Of a DNA stretch of 64,000 nucleotides, positions 12,501 through 21,710 are shown one piece after another; position 1 is the first letter of the stretch; the number at the start of each line of letters is the position of its first letter. The notes beneath the pieces were generated by a model, which ran no database searches, was not told where the DNA came from, and saw only the letters and a program-made list of their open reading frames with translations. A program made the translations under genes and the position numbers. Source of the DNA: Bacillus sp. 165 (GTDB lineage: Bacteria > Bacillota > Bacilli > Bacillales > Bacillaceae_G); NCBI RefSeq assembly GCF_017742235.1, contig NZ_JAGHKQ010000002.1:1-64000 (forward strand), read 5' to 3'.

Positions 12501-13812
12501 GGCTGATAAAACGGCATTCGGCTATGTAAAGGGGTATGCTGCTGACCGTAACCTGAGCATTCGGGGAGCGGAAGTTGAACGACTTGCTATGGGCTGTACC
12601 GGGGTTAAGCGTACGACAGGCCAACACCCGGGCGGAATTATAGTCGTGCCAGATTATATGGACGTATTTGATTTTACCCCTATTCAATATCCGGCTGATG
12701 ATACATCTGCAGAATGGAAAACAACACACTTTGATTTCCATTCTATTCACGATAATTTGTTAAAATTGGACATTCTCGGACACGATGATCCGACGGTTAT
12801 ACGTATGCTGCAGGATTTAAGCGGCATCGACCCAAAAACCATTCCGACAGATGACCCTGAAGTAATGAAGATTTTTTCAGGAACAGAATCTATAGGGGTT
12901 ACACCTGAACAAATCAACACAAAAACAGGAACGCTCGGTATACCGGAATTCGGTACAAAATTTGTACGACAAATGCTAGAAGAAACGAAGCCGACTACTT
13001 TTTCAGAACTGGTACAGATTTCCGGTCTTTCTCATGGAACGGATGTATGGCTTGGCAATGCCAATGAGCTGATATACAGCGGTACATGTACACTAAGCGA
13101 CGTGATCGGCTGCCGTGATGATATTATGGTGTATTTAATTTATCAAGGGTTAGAACCGTCTCTTGCCTTTAAAATTATGGAATCGGTCCGTAAAGGAAAA
13201 GGAGTGCCGCCAGAATGGGAAGAAGAAATGAAAAAGAATAGTGTACCGGATTGGTATATTGATTCTTGTAAAAAAATCAAGTATATGTTCCCAAAAGCGC
13301 ACGCTGCCGCATATGTTTTGATGGCTGTTCGGATTGCGTATTTTAAAGTGCATTTCCCGCTTTTGTACTATGCAGCTTATTTTACTGTTCGTGCAGAGGA
13401 TTTTGATGTAGAAGCAATGGTGAGAGGTTCTAACGCCATTCGAGCCAAAGTTGATGAGATTGTGCAAAAAGGTTTAGAAGCTTCTCCAAAAGAAAAAAAT
13501 CTGCTGACCGTGCTAGAGATGGCACTTGAAATGTGCGAGCGCGGATTTTCATTTGCTAAGGTAGATTTGTATCGTTCTAGCGCCTCGGAATTTATTATTG
13601 ATGGAAATTCATTAATCCCGCCTTTCAATGCTATTGCTGGTTTAGGTACAAATGCGGCATTAAATATTGTAAAAGCGAGAGAAGAAGGAGAGTTTTTATC
13701 CAAGGAGGATTTACAGCAGCGAAGTAAAATTTCTAAAACTATATTGGAGTATTTAGATAGTCAAGGTTGTCTAGAGGCTCTTCCTGATCAAAACCAGCTT
13801 TCATTGTTCTAA
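9508..13812 (+). CDS. polC: DNA polymerase III alpha subunit, PolC type
   Basis: PolC is the main replicative polymerase of low-GC Gram-positives, with built-in 3'-5' exonuclease. The product has 1434 residues. In order: an N-terminal domain; an OB domain; a PHP domain beginning [12 protein letters not shown] near residue 333, split by a DnaQ-like exonuclease with [10 protein letters not shown] near residue 421; a zinc finger ([10 protein letters not shown] near 908, then CPNC); and the polymerase core with [12 protein letters not shown] near 961. The start is TTG 9508 behind GGGGGGGAGG. The protein ends QNQLSLF, which resembles a beta-clamp binding peptide. The gene seems complete. Confidence 0.98.
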   Translation: MAPLTQEQQERFQMLLNQIQLPEPLITQYFTGGGIQKLIVDKANKSWYFHLELPRLLPANVYELLENQLVQSFSHIAAVSFQLEVEKKEYGEQDVQHYWPICLNKVPLSPMFQYLNSQYPQMNGLKCLLHVKNEIEATKVKDTLAKHISNQYEKFGFPRFQIEAQVQQNEEETQRFRELKEQEDREKVLKAIEEMTKKEQEQGAPPSNEPLVVGYLIRQDEEITPIQEIQDEEKRKTIQGYVFDVETRELRSGRTLLTFKITDYTDSLMIKMFSRDKEDIPLLQSIKKGMWLKVRGSVQNDTFVRDLVMIANDINEMKAPQRKDNAPEGEKRVELHLHTPMSQMDAVTSVSKLIEQAKKWGHHAIAVTDHAVAQSYPEAYSAGKKQGVKILYGVEANLVNDGVPIAYNEDHRLLSEETYVVFDVETTGLSAVYDKVIELAAVKIKDGEIIDRFESFANPHHPLSATTIELTGITDDMVQDAPDEDEVFKRFADWIQNHTLVAHNASFDMGFLNVGFKKSGLEKPTNPVIDTLELARFLFPEMKNHRLNTLCKKFDIELTQHHRAIYDAEATGYLLAKLLKDAIALGMDYHDQLNNSMGKGDSYKRGRPSHITLLAVTEEGLKNLYKIVSLSHIQYHFRVPRLPRSVLKKYREGILVGSGCDKGEVFEAMMQKAPEEVEDIAQFYDYIEVQPPEVLSHLIELELVRNEKDLREIISNLVKLGETLGKPVVATGNVHYLNEQDAIYRKILVNSQGGANPLNRHKLPEVHFRTTDEMLKCFSFLGEDKAKEIVVANTQKIAEMIEEIKPVKDDLYTPKIEGADDETREMSYERAKSIYGNPLPEIVEARLEKELKSIIGHGFAVIYLISHKLVKKSLDDGYLVGSRGSVGSSFVATMMEITEVNPLPPHYVCSNCKHSHFFNDGSVGSGFDLPDKDCPNCGTRYKKDGHDIPFETFLGFKGDKVPDIDLNFSGEYQPRAHNYTKVLFGEDNVYRAGTIGTVADKTAFGYVKGYAADRNLSIRGAEVERLAMGCTGVKRTTGQHPGGIIVVPDYMDVFDFTPIQYPADDTSAEWKTTHFDFHSIHDNLLKLDILGHDDPTVIRMLQDLSGIDPKTIPTDDPEVMKIFSGTESIGVTPEQINTKTGTLGIPEFGTKFVRQMLEETKPTTFSELVQISGLSHGTDVWLGNANELIYSGTCTLSDVIGCRDDIMVYLIYQGLEPSLAFKIMESVRKGKGVPPEWEEEMKKNSVPDWYIDSCKKIKYMFPKAHAAAYVLMAVRIAYFKVHFPLLYYAAYFTVRAEDFDVEAMVRGSNAIRAKVDEIVQKGLEASPKEKNLLTVLEMALEMCERGFSFAKVDLYRSSASEFIIDGNSLIPPFNAIAGLGTNAALNIVKAREEGEFLSKEDLQQRSKISKTILEYLDSQGCLEALPDQNQLSLF

Positions 13813-13872
13813 ATACGCATGTTTTGTGCACAGTGAAATCACACGGCAGATGGAAAAGAAACTAGATTTCCT

Positions 13873-13901
13873 TTGCAAAGTAAAGTAATTTGTGTTATAT
13901 T
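13873..13901 (+). promoter_or_regulatory. Sigma-A promoter of the rimP-nusA-infB operon
   Basis: TTGCAA (13873-13878), a 17-nt spacer and TATATT (13896-13901). It lies 60 nt behind polC and implies a leader of nearly 290 nt before rimP. Confidence 0.65.
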
Positions 13902-14029
13902 TATTATTGTGTTGAAAATACATCCCATAGATTTATGATGTTCGTTTTCAATTTGCTTGTTGTTCCTTACCGCTCAAAATGTTTTTATGCGGAAGGCATT
14001 TAGTTTAGAAATACATGAAATATGTCAAC

Positions 14030-14053
14030 AAAGAGTGGGGAAACCCACTCTTT
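14030..14053 (+). promoter_or_regulatory. GNRA-capped hairpin in the rimP leader
   Basis: AAAGAGTGGG (14030-14039) and CCCACTCTTT (14044-14053) form a perfect 10-bp stem closed by a GAAA tetraloop. No U tract follows (CGTGTTAG), so it is not a normal terminator. It lies in the middle of the leader. Confidence 0.55.
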
Positions 14054-14144
14054 CGTGTTAGTTACTTACTTTTAAAGAAAGCAGTACTAATATACATATT
14101 ATTCTAGAGTTTTTGCTGCTTTTGGTAATACTAAGACAGATACT

Positions 14145-14169
14145 CCCTGCCAATGGCAGGGGCTTTTGT
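14145..14169 (+). terminator. Attenuator-like hairpin before rimP
   Basis: CCCTGCC (14145-14151), loop AAT, GGCAGGG (14155-14161), then CTTTTGTT. It ends some 20 nt before the AAAGGAGG ribosome site of rimP. Its place between the operon promoter and first gene suggests attenuation, possibly NusA-responsive; this is inference. Confidence 0.45.
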
Positions 14170-14194
14170 TATCGGGTTAGAAAGGAGGCTGCTT

Positions 14195-14668
14195 ATGAGC
14201 AAAAAAGTAACAGAAATCGTTGAAGAATTAGCAGGGCCGATTGTAGAAGAATTACAGCTTGAGTTGGTTGATGTTGAGTATGTAAAAGAAGGAAAAGATT
14301 GGTTTTTGCGCGTATTTATTGATTCTGAGACGGGGATAGACATTGAAGAATGCGGACTCGTAAGTGAGCGATTAAGCGAAGCATTGGATAAAGCTGATCC
14401 AATTCCTCATTTATATTTTCTGGATGTATCCTCTCCTGGCGCAGAGCGCCCATTGAAAAAGGAGCAGGATTTTCATAAAGCAATTGGAAAACAAGTAAAT
14501 ATCAAAACATATGAGCCATTAGACGGTGAAAAAGTGTTCGAGGGTAAGTTGTTAGCGTACGATGGATCTTCCGTCACAGTATTAATGATCATTAAAACAA
14601 GAAAAAAAGAGATTATTATTCCAATGGAAAAAGTAGCGAGCGCAAGGCTTGCTGTTACGTTTGAGTAA
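14195..14668 (+). CDS. rimP: Ribosome maturation factor RimP
   Basis: RimP assists 30S subunit assembly. The product has 157 residues (formerly YlxS/YhbC). The N-terminal alpha/beta domain contains [22 protein letters not shown] and the DISSP-like block [11 protein letters not shown]; a C-terminal SH3-like domain follows. The ATG at 14195 is 6 nt after AAAGGAGG; a possible earlier ATG at 14153 is inside the hairpin and lacks a ribosome site. It is first in the rimP-nusA-ylxR-ylxQ-infB-ylxP-rbfA operon. Confidence 0.97.
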   Translation: MSKKVTEIVEELAGPIVEELQLELVDVEYVKEGKDWFLRVFIDSETGIDIEECGLVSERLSEALDKADPIPHLYFLDVSSPGAERPLKKEQDFHKAIGKQVNIKTYEPLDGEKVFEGKLLAYDGSSVTVLMIIKTRKKEIIIPMEKVASARLAVTFE

Positions 14669-14682
14669 GAAGGGGGATCTAC

Positions 14683-15783
14683 ATGAGCACTGAATTATTA
14701 GATGCTTTACTAGTGCTTGAAAAAGAAAAAGGCATCAGCAAAGATGTAATTATTGAGGCAATAGAAGCAGCATTGATTTCTGCCTATAAGCGTAATTTTA
14801 ATCAAGCGCAGAATGTACGTGTAAGCTTTAACCCTGAAATCGGATCTATTCGAGTGTTTGCTCGAAAGGACGTAGTGGAAAATGTATTTGATCCTCGATT
14901 GGAAATTTCAGAAGATCAAGCAAGACAGTACAATCCAAACTACCGTGTAGGGGATGTTATTGAAATTGAAGTAACTCCAAAGGATTTTGGCCGTATCGCT
15001 GCTCAAACAGCAAAGCAAGTGGTAACACAGCGTGTTCGTGAAGCGGAACGCGGAGTGATTTATTCTGAGTTCATCGACCGTGAAGAAGATATTATGGTTG
15101 GTATCGTGCAGCGTCAAGATGCGCGCTTCATATACGTCAGCTTAGGGAAGGTAGAAGCGCTGTTACCGGTTAGTGAGCAAATGCCAAATGAACATTATAA
15201 GCCTCATGATCGCATTCGTGTGTTTGTTACGAAGGTAGAGAAAACGACAAAAGGCCCGCAAATCTTTGTATCCCGTACACATCCAGGGCTGCTAAAGCGG
15301 TTATTTGAGTTAGAGGTCCCTGAGATTTACGACGGAACTGTGGAGATTCGTTCCGTAGCGAGAGAAGCAGGAGACCGATCTAAAATTTCCGTGTACTCTG
15401 AAAACCCAGATTTAGACCCAGTAGGCTCTTGCGTAGGACCAAAAGGACAGCGTGTACAAGCAATTGTGAATGAGCTAAAAGGGGAAAAAATCGACATCGT
15501 ACGTTGGTCAAATGATCCAGTAGAATATGTTGCAAATGCGTTGAGCCCATCTCAAGTTATTAAAGTAGATGTGCAGGAAGATGAAAAAGCAACAACAGTA
15601 ATTGTGCCGGATCATCAGCTTTCTTTAGCAATTGGCAAACGAGGTCAAAATGCACGTCTAGCTGCTAAACTGACAGGGTGGAAAATTGATATTAAGAGTG
15701 AATCTGAGGCAAAATCGCTTGGATTGTTAGACAAAGAAGAATTTGGAGTATTAGGTTTATTTAACGAAATGGAGCAGGAGTGA
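14683..15783 (+). CDS. nusA: Transcription termination/antitermination factor NusA
   Basis: NusA binds RNA polymerase and RNA and modulates pausing and termination. The protein has 366 residues, the short Firmicute form without the C-terminal acidic repeats of enterobacteria. It has an N-terminal polymerase-binding domain, an S1 domain around ERGVIYSEFIDREEDIMVG, and two KH domains including DPVGSCVGPKGQRVQ and SLAIGKRGQNARLAAKL. It starts 15 nt after rimP and is followed 5 nt later by ylxR. Confidence 0.98.
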   Translation: MSTELLDALLVLEKEKGISKDVIIEAIEAALISAYKRNFNQAQNVRVSFNPEIGSIRVFARKDVVENVFDPRLEISEDQARQYNPNYRVGDVIEIEVTPKDFGRIAAQTAKQVVTQRVREAERGVIYSEFIDREEDIMVGIVQRQDARFIYVSLGKVEALLPVSEQMPNEHYKPHDRIRVFVTKVEKTTKGPQIFVSRTHPGLLKRLFELEVPEIYDGTVEIRSVAREAGDRSKISVYSENPDLDPVGSCVGPKGQRVQAIVNELKGEKIDIVRWSNDPVEYVANALSPSQVIKVDVQEDEKATTVIVPDHQLSLAIGKRGQNARLAAKLTGWKIDIKSESEAKSLGLLDKEEFGVLGLFNEMEQE

Positions 15784-15788
15784 GACGA

Positions 15789-16061
15789 GTGAGCAATCGT
15801 AAAGTTCCATTAAGAAAATGTGTGGCTACACAAGAGATGAAGCCAAAGCGTGAGCTTGTTCGTATCGTTCGATCTAAAGAAGGGGAAGTCTCCATTGATT
15901 TAACAGGAAAAAAATCGGGAAGAGGCGCGTATTTAACAAAGGATCGCGACTGTATTTTAAATGCTCAAAAGAAAAGCATTTTAGAGAACCATTTAAAAAC
16001 CAAAATTGATCCATCTCTATACCAAGAGCTGCTAGAGCTTGTGGAAAAGGAGTCATCATGA
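15789..16061 (+). CDS. ylxR: YlxR/RnpM, RNase P modulator
   Basis: A small basic protein (90 residues) of the YlxR family, whose B. subtilis member has been reported to bind the RNase P RNA and been renamed RnpM. The signature is [23 protein letters not shown], and GRGAYL follows in the RNA-binding face. GTG 15789 is chosen, as AGGAG lies 8 nt upstream; the GTG at 15780 would overlap the ribosome site. It ends TCATCATGA and overlaps ylxQ by 4 nt, so the two are translationally coupled. Confidence 0.93.
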   Translation: MSNRKVPLRKCVATQEMKPKRELVRIVRSKEGEVSIDLTGKKSGRGAYLTKDRDCILNAQKKSILENHLKTKIDPSLYQELLELVEKESS

Positions 16062-16363
16062 GCGGTAACCAATGGAAATCTCTGTTAGGATTGGCGAACA
16101 GAGCACGCAAAACTGTATCGGGCGAAGAGCTTGTATTAAAAGAAGTACGCAGCAAAAAGGCGAAGCTGGTCCTTTTATCGGAAGATGCTTCGGCGAATAC
16201 CACAAAAAAAGTGACAGATAAAACAAGCTACTACAACGTTCCTCTTCGTAAAGTCAGCAATAGAGAAGAACTTGGAAATGCCATCGGGAGAGAAGCGCGC
16301 GTCGTAGTGGCTGTATTGGATGAGGGATTCGCCAACAAGCTGCTTACTATGCTCGATGTATAA
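16058..16363 (+). CDS. ylxQ: L7Ae-family K-turn binding protein YlxQ
   Basis: A 101-residue L7Ae/L30e-fold protein (also called RplGA) expected to bind kink-turn RNA. The core reads [18 protein letters not shown] followed by [18 protein letters not shown], the typical family blocks. It overlaps ylxR by 4 nt and precedes infB by 18 nt. Its precise RNA target is not visible from sequence. Confidence 0.93.
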   Translation: MSGNQWKSLLGLANRARKTVSGEELVLKEVRSKKAKLVLLSEDASANTTKKVTDKTSYYNVPLRKVSNREELGNAIGREARVVVAVLDEGFANKLLTMLDV

Positions 16364-16381
16364 CTTATCGGGGGTGAACGT

Positions 16382-18517
16382 ATGAGTAAGATTCGAGTAT
16401 ATGAATATGCTAAGACAAATAATATATCAAGCAAAGAAGTGATTACAAAGTTGAAAGAAATGAATATTGAGGTTGCAAACCATATGGCTATGTTAGATGA
16501 TGATGTAATTGGAAAATTGGACAACAAATTAAACCCGTCTGCAGAAGCAGCGGAATCAAGTAAGGCCCAGCCTGAAAAACGTTCTATTGTAGAACAATTT
16601 GATGAAGAGGCAGATGCTGCACAGGAAGTGGCTCGTGGAAAGAAAAACAGCAATAAAAAGAAAAAGAAAGATAAAAAGCAGGGACAAGATAATCCTCGTC
16701 AAGAACGCTTTGCTCCAGGAAATAAAATGGGACAAAGACAAGGAAAAGCGGGTTCATCTGATCTTCCTGATAAAATTATTTTCAGTGGCTCTTTAACAGT
16801 AGGAGAATTAGGGAAAAAGCTTGGTAAGGAACCTTCTGAAATCATTAAAAAATTATTCTTGCTTGGTATTATGGCAACTATTAACCAAGATCTAGATAAA
16901 GATACAATTGAATTGATTGCTGGCGAATACGGAATCGAAGTAGAAGAAGAAATTGTAATTGATGAAACTGAATTTGAAACTTTCATTGATGAAGAGGATG
17001 CCGAAGCAAACTTAATTGAGCGTCCAGCAGTAGTAACAATAATGGGACACGTTGACCATGGAAAAACTACATTACTGGATTCTATCCGTAATTCTAAAGT
17101 AACAGAAGGCGAAGCTGGTGGAATTACCCAGCATATCGGGGCGTATCAGGTAGAAATCAACGATAAGAAAATTACGTTCTTAGATACTCCTGGACATGCT
17201 GCATTTACAACAATGCGTGCACGTGGAGCGCAAGTAACGGATATTACTATTCTTGTAGTAGCTGCTGATGATGGTGTAATGCCGCAAACGATTGAGGCAA
17301 TTAACCATGCTAAAGCTGCTGAAGTACCGATTATCATTGCTGTGAATAAAATGGATAAGCCTGCTGCAAATCCGGACCGTGTTATGCAAGAGTTAACAGA
17401 GTTTGGTCTTATTCCTGAGGCTTGGGGCGGCGACACAATTTTTGTTCCACTTTCTGCTTTGACAGGAGACGGAATTGATACGTTGCTAGAAATGATTCTG
17501 CTAGTGAGTGAAGTGGAGGAATTTAAAGCAAACCCTAACCGTTTAGCGACAGGTACTGTTATTGAAGCACAATTGGATAAAGGAAAAGGGTCTATAGCAA
17601 CATTATTAGTACAAAACGGTACTCTTCATGTAGGAGACCCAATAGTAGTAGGATCAACGTACGGCCGTGTTCGTGCAATGGTCAATGATATCGGACGCCG
17701 TGTGAAAGAAGCAGGTCCATCTACGCCGGTTGAAATTACAGGCTTAAACGAGGTGCCAAATGCGGGAGATCGCTTTATGGTATTCTCTGATGAAAAGAAA
17801 GCTCGTCAAGTGGGCGAAGCACGTGCGCAAAAATCAGTGGTTGCGCAGCGCAGCGATAAAGCAAAACTTAGTCTGGAAGATTTATTTGAGCAAATTAAGC
17901 AAGGCGAGGTAAAAGAAATCAACATCATCGTCAAAGCAGACGTACAAGGGTCTGTAGAGGCTATGGCGGGTTCCTTGCAAAAAATTGAAGTAGAAGGCGT
18001 AAAAGTTAAGATTATTCATACAGGCGTTGGAGCAATAACGGAATATGATATTATGTTAGCATCTGCTTCAAATGCAATTGTAATTGGTTTTAACGTTCGT
18101 CCAGATGTGAATGCGAAGCGTACGGCTGAAACTGAGAACGTTGATATCCGTCTGCACCGTATTATATATAAAGCTATTGAAGAAATTGAAGCGGCGATGC
18201 AAGGTATGCTAGATCCAGAATTTGAAGAAAAAGTAATCGGCCAAGCTGAAGTTCGTCAAACCTTCAAGGTTTCTAAAGTGGGTACTATTGCCGGATGTTA
18301 TGTAATAGACGGAAAAATTACTCGGGACAGCGGCGTACGTTTAATTCGCAACGGTATTGTTGTGTTTGAAGGTAACCTTGATACGTTAAAACGCTTTAAA
18401 GATGACGTAAAAGAGGTAGCACAAGGTTATGAGTGCGGAATTACAATTGAGAGATATAACGACCTTAAAGAAGGCGATGTTATTGAAGCATTTGTTATGG
18501 AAGAAATTAAAAGATGA
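16382..18517 (+). CDS. infB: Translation initiation factor IF-2
   Basis: IF-2 is the GTPase that brings formyl-Met-tRNA to the 30S subunit and promotes 50S joining. The product has 711 residues. A short N-terminal IF2-N domain is followed by a lysine-rich linker (about residues 75-130), a second IF2-N domain, and the G domain: GHVDHGKT (G1, about 222-229), DTPGHAAF (G3), NKMDKP (G4). Domains II-IV follow, ending [18 protein letters not shown] 16382 follows GGGGGTGAACGT. Its last codons overlap ylxP (ATGA). Confidence 0.98.
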   Translation: MSKIRVYEYAKTNNISSKEVITKLKEMNIEVANHMAMLDDDVIGKLDNKLNPSAEAAESSKAQPEKRSIVEQFDEEADAAQEVARGKKNSNKKKKKDKKQGQDNPRQERFAPGNKMGQRQGKAGSSDLPDKIIFSGSLTVGELGKKLGKEPSEIIKKLFLLGIMATINQDLDKDTIELIAGEYGIEVEEEIVIDETEFETFIDEEDAEANLIERPAVVTIMGHVDHGKTTLLDSIRNSKVTEGEAGGITQHIGAYQVEINDKKITFLDTPGHAAFTTMRARGAQVTDITILVVAADDGVMPQTIEAINHAKAAEVPIIIAVNKMDKPAANPDRVMQELTEFGLIPEAWGGDTIFVPLSALTGDGIDTLLEMILLVSEVEEFKANPNRLATGTVIEAQLDKGKGSIATLLVQNGTLHVGDPIVVGSTYGRVRAMVNDIGRRVKEAGPSTPVEITGLNEVPNAGDRFMVFSDEKKARQVGEARAQKSVVAQRSDKAKLSLEDLFEQIKQGEVKEINIIVKADVQGSVEAMAGSLQKIEVEGVKVKIIHTGVGAITEYDIMLASASNAIVIGFNVRPDVNAKRTAETENVDIRLHRIIYKAIEEIEAAMQGMLDPEFEEKVIGQAEVRQTFKVSKVGTIAGCYVIDGKITRDSGVRLIRNGIVVFEGNLDTLKRFKDDVKEVAQGYECGITIERYNDLKEGDVIEAFVMEEIKR

Positions 18518-18795
18518 TCATAGCCGCCCTTCAATGTGAGTGCATAATTTATGATGCGCATTCTTTAAAGGAGAAGCGGGCGGTATTACAGCGCATTATA
18601 ACGCGTCTAAAGCAGCGTTATAATGTGTCTGTTTCTGAAATTGATTATCAAGACGTTTGGCAACGGACAAAGTTGGCCATCGTTTCTGTTTCGTCTAATC
18701 GAGTTTCTACTGAAAAAGAAATTCAGCGTGCAGTGGATATGATTGATTCCTTTCCAGAAATTGAACGCACGATTACGACGGTAGAATGGTATTAG
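18514..18795 (+). CDS. ylxP: DUF503 protein YlxP
   Basis: A 93-residue DUF503 family protein with no established function. It starts [22 protein letters not shown]; the HSLKEKR block and [10 protein letters not shown] are characteristic. It overlaps infB by 4 nt and precedes rbfA by 15 nt, so a role near 30S assembly or translation initiation is suggested by context only. Confidence 0.92.
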   Translation: MIIAALQCECIIYDAHSLKEKRAVLQRIITRLKQRYNVSVSEIDYQDVWQRTKLAIVSVSSNRVSTEKEIQRAVDMIDSFPEIERTITTVEWY

Positions 18796-18810
18796 GAACG
18801 AGGTGATAGT

Positions 18811-19167
18811 ATGAAGTTACGTGCAAGCCGTGTGGGAGAACAAATGAAAAAAGAACTTGGCGATATTATTGGCCGAAAAATCAAAGACCCGCGTATAGGA
18901 TTTGTAACAGTAACCGATGTACAAGTAAGCGGAGATTTACAGCAAGCAAAGGTGTTCATTTCCGTGTTAGGCGATGAAGAACAAAGACAAAATACGCTGA
19001 AAGGTTTAGCTAAAGCAAAAGGCTTTATTCGTGCGGAAATTGGTCAGCGTATTCGTTTACGAAAAACACCGGAGATTCAATTTGAATTTGACGAATCTAT
19101 CGATTATGGAAATCGAATCGAGACATTACTCCATCAGTTAAACAGCGAATCTCAGCAGGAAGAATAG
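18811..19167 (+). CDS. rbfA: 30S ribosome-binding factor RbfA
   Basis: RbfA is a KH-fold assembly factor that binds the 30S subunit near the 16S rRNA 5' helix and helps cold adaptation. The protein has 118 residues. [19 protein letters not shown] is the family signature, and [14 protein letters not shown] closes the domain. GAGGTGATAGT precedes ATG 18811. A terminator follows, ending the nusA-infB operon. Confidence 0.97.
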   Translation: MKLRASRVGEQMKKELGDIIGRKIKDPRIGFVTVTDVQVSGDLQQAKVFISVLGDEEQRQNTLKGLAKAKGFIRAEIGQRIRLRKTPEIQFEFDESIDYGNRIETLLHQLNSESQQEE

Positions 19168-19168
19168 C

Positions 19169-19195
19169 GGATAGACAGTATTGTCTATCCTTTTC
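19169..19195 (+). terminator. rbfA terminator
   Basis: GGATAGACA (19169-19177) and TGTCTATCC (19182-19190) form a perfect 9-bp stem with loop GTAT, followed by TTTTCTG. Confidence 0.8.
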
Positions 19196-19250
19196 TGCGT
19201 TTACATATCTGCAAATTGGCACAGGATAAACATAAAATATGAGGTGAAGC

Positions 19251-20171
19251 ATGGAAGGAGTATTATTATTAAATAAACCAAAAGGAATGACTTCCCACGA
19301 TTGCGTGTTTAAAGTGAGGAAGTTATTAAAAGAGAAAAGAGTCGGGCATACTGGGACACTCGATCCTGATGTGACAGGCGTTCTTCCAATCTGTATCGGA
19401 AGGGCTACAAAAATTGTGCAATTTTTAACAAGTGAAACCAAGGCTTATGAAGGTGAAGTAACCATTGGCTATTCTACAACGACAGAGGATGCTTCTGGTG
19501 AAGTAGTGGAGGAAAGAGAAGTCAATCGTCCTATTTTTAAGAAGGAAGTAGAGGAAGTATTGAAAAGCTTAACCGGAATGATTGAGCAAATACCTCCTAT
19601 GTATTCTGCTGTAAAAGTTAATGGCAAAAAACTATATGAGTATGCTCGGCAAGGAATACAGGTAGAACGTCCTGTTCGTACTGTTACGATACACAAATTT
19701 GAACTCCTTACAAGTGAAGATTCCTTTATGGGACCAACTGTATCATTTCGATTTCGTGTTTATTGCAGCAAAGGTACATATGTGAGAACACTTGCAGTTA
19801 TGATAGGAGAAAAATTAGGGTTTCCAGCCCATATGTCTGATTTGAAACGTATTGCTTCAGGGCACTTTAACTTGGAGGACTGTATCACCCTCCAAGAAAT
19901 TGAGGAACGCACGGAACAAGGGACAATGGATGAGGTTTTATTGAGCATTGAAGAAGCTTTGCAAGACTTTCCAAAAATTATTGTTGATGCAGAGGGAGCA
20001 GAAAAAGTGAAAAATGGGGGGTTTTTACCTCATGATCATGAAAAGGGAGCCTATTTTACTGTATTTGATGCAGCCGGGAATTGCCTTGCAATCTATGAAG
20101 GGCATCCTAAACATGCAAAACTGCTCAAGCCAACAAAAGTTCTTGTGAATAATCAAGAGTTAAAGATATAA
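19251..20171 (+). CDS. truB: tRNA pseudouridine-55 synthase
   Basis: TruB makes pseudouridine 55 in the T-loop of tRNAs. The product has 306 residues. GHTGTLDPDVTGVLP holds the catalytic Asp38, and PPMYSAVKVNGKKLYEYAR is the second family block; a PUA-like C-terminal region follows. GAGGTGAAGC leads to ATG 19251. Its neighbour ribF begins 47 nt downstream, a conserved arrangement. Confidence 0.97.
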   Translation: MEGVLLLNKPKGMTSHDCVFKVRKLLKEKRVGHTGTLDPDVTGVLPICIGRATKIVQFLTSETKAYEGEVTIGYSTTTEDASGEVVEEREVNRPIFKKEVEEVLKSLTGMIEQIPPMYSAVKVNGKKLYEYARQGIQVERPVRTVTIHKFELLTSEDSFMGPTVSFRFRVYCSKGTYVRTLAVMIGEKLGFPAHMSDLKRIASGHFNLEDCITLQEIEERTEQGTMDEVLLSIEEALQDFPKIIVDAEGAEKVKNGGFLPHDHEKGAYFTVFDAAGNCLAIYEGHPKHAKLLKPTKVLVNNQELKI

Positions 20172-20218
20172 TGAACAATTAGAAGGATAATTGTGTACAG
20201 GAAAAGGTGAAGTTGAGC

Positions 20219-21190
20219 GTGAAACTTATTCAATTGACACATCCGCATCAGTTGCATAAAGAGGATATAGAGCCAACTGTTATGGCGTTGGGGTATTTTG
20301 ACGGAATTCATCTAGGGCATCAAAAAGTCATTCGAACTGCCAAAAGAATAGCTGAGGAATACGGCTATAAAAGCGCAGTTATGACATTTCATCCGCATCC
20401 ATCAGTTGTTTTGAGGAAAAAGGATGCACATGTAGAGTATATAACACCGCTTTCCGTTAAGGAAACAATCATTGCCGAATTAAACATCGACACATTGTAT
20501 ATTGTAAAATTTGATGAATCATTTGCAGGATTACTTCCGCAGCAGTTTGTTGACGATTATATTATTGGATTAAATGTCAAGCATGTTGTCGCTGGTTTTG
20601 ATTATTCATATGGCCGGCTAGGTAAAGGAACGATGGAAACATTGCCATTTCATTCTAGAGGGGAGTTTACTCAAAGCGTGATTGAAAAAGTAGAGTACCA
20701 AGAAGAGAAAGTGAGTTCCACACTTCTAAGAAAATTAATCCGTGAAGGAGACATGGAAGCGATTCCTTCTATATTGGGTAGACCCTATACAATTACAGGT
20801 ACGGTAGTGCATGGAGATAAAAGAGGGCGGCAAATTGGATTTCCTACAGCTAATATAGCGTTAAACGAAGAGTTTATTTTACCTCCTGTCGGAGTATATG
20901 CCGTACGTATGAAAGTACAGGATATGTGGCATGATGGTGTTTGTAATGTTGGTTTTAAGCCGACATTTAATAAAGAGGCAAAAGAATTATCCATAGAAGT
21001 GCATTTGTTTCAGTTTGAAGGAGACATATACGACGAAAAAGTAGAAGTAGAATGGTATATGCGCATTCGAGAAGAAAAAAAGTTCAATGGAGTGGCAGAG
21101 CTAGTTGCACAAATTGGGCAGGATAAACAAAAAGCGGAGCAATATTTTCAAAAACAAGAGAACTTGCTTGCTTTTTCCGAAGAAAAGTAG
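20219..21190 (+). CDS. ribF: Bifunctional riboflavin kinase / FAD synthetase
   Basis: RibF phosphorylates riboflavin to FMN and adenylates FMN to FAD. The 323-residue protein has an N-terminal nucleotidyltransferase with ALGYFDGIHLGHQKVI and a C-terminal flavokinase with VVHGDKRGRQIGFPTAN. GTG 20219 is favoured because AAAGGTGA (20203-20210) sits 8 nt before it and the protein then begins MKLIQLTHPHQ. In-frame GTG 20207 and TTG 20213 are within or too close to the ribosome site. No FMN riboswitch was seen upstream. Confidence 0.96.
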   Translation: MKLIQLTHPHQLHKEDIEPTVMALGYFDGIHLGHQKVIRTAKRIAEEYGYKSAVMTFHPHPSVVLRKKDAHVEYITPLSVKETIIAELNIDTLYIVKFDESFAGLLPQQFVDDYIIGLNVKHVVAGFDYSYGRLGKGTMETLPFHSRGEFTQSVIEKVEYQEEKVSSTLLRKLIREGDMEAIPSILGRPYTITGTVVHGDKRGRQIGFPTANIALNEEFILPPVGVYAVRMKVQDMWHDGVCNVGFKPTFNKEAKELSIEVHLFQFEGDIYDEKVEVEWYMRIREEKKFNGVAELVAQIGQDKQKAEQYFQKQENLLAFSEEK

Positions 21191-21288
21191 TATTCTTATA
21201 AACGTACTTTATTAGAACCATTGCTTGGCATATCGATTCACCAACGTTATGCTAGGTATCTGGGGATTATTATAAGGAGGTGAATAGG

Positions 21289-21558
21289 ATGGCCCTAACT
21301 CAAGAACGTAAAAATGAAATCATCGCTTCTTTTAGAACTCACGAAACTGACACTGGTTCTCCAGAAGTTCAAATCGCTGTCCTAACTGAGCAAATTAACA
21401 CTTTAAATGAGCATTTACGTACTCACAAGAAAGATCATCATTCACGCCGCGGTCTTTTGAAGATGGTTGGTAAGCGTCGTAACTTACTTACTTACCTTCG
21501 TAACAAAGACGTTACACGCTACCGTGAATTAATCAACAAGCTTGGATTACGTCGATAG
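21289..21558 (+). CDS. rpsO: 30S ribosomal protein S15
   Basis: S15 binds early to the 16S rRNA central domain. The protein has 89 residues: [19 protein letters not shown] and [20 protein letters not shown] are diagnostic. The ATG at 21289 follows AGGAGGTGA; the ATG at 21280 overlaps the ribosome site. About 100 nt separate it from ribF; this leader might hold an S15 autoregulatory fold, but I could not draw one with confidence. Confidence 0.98.
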   Translation: MALTQERKNEIIASFRTHETDTGSPEVQIAVLTEQINTLNEHLRTHKKDHHSRRGLLKMVGKRRNLLTYLRNKDVTRYRELINKLGLRR

Positions 21559-21562
21559 TCAG

Positions 21563-21589
21563 AAAAAGCGGGAGGATTCCCGCTTTTTT
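21563..21589 (+). terminator. rpsO terminator
   Basis: AAAAAGCGGG (21563-21572) and CCCGCTTTTT (21579-21588) form a perfect 10-bp stem; the distal arm ends in the T run. Confidence 0.85.
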
Positions 21590-21710
21590 GTTAGGAAAAA
21601 ATACTTAGTTCTTGATATGAATGATTTATTTAGGCAATAATAGTGAAGAAATAGGACTACAAATATATAAGTACATATAAAATCAATGTATGAGAGGGGT
21701 ACTTTTGCAG

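Noticed and set aside
20172..20218. FMN riboswitch before ribF
   Set aside because: The space is only 47 nt and has none of the conserved aptamer blocks.
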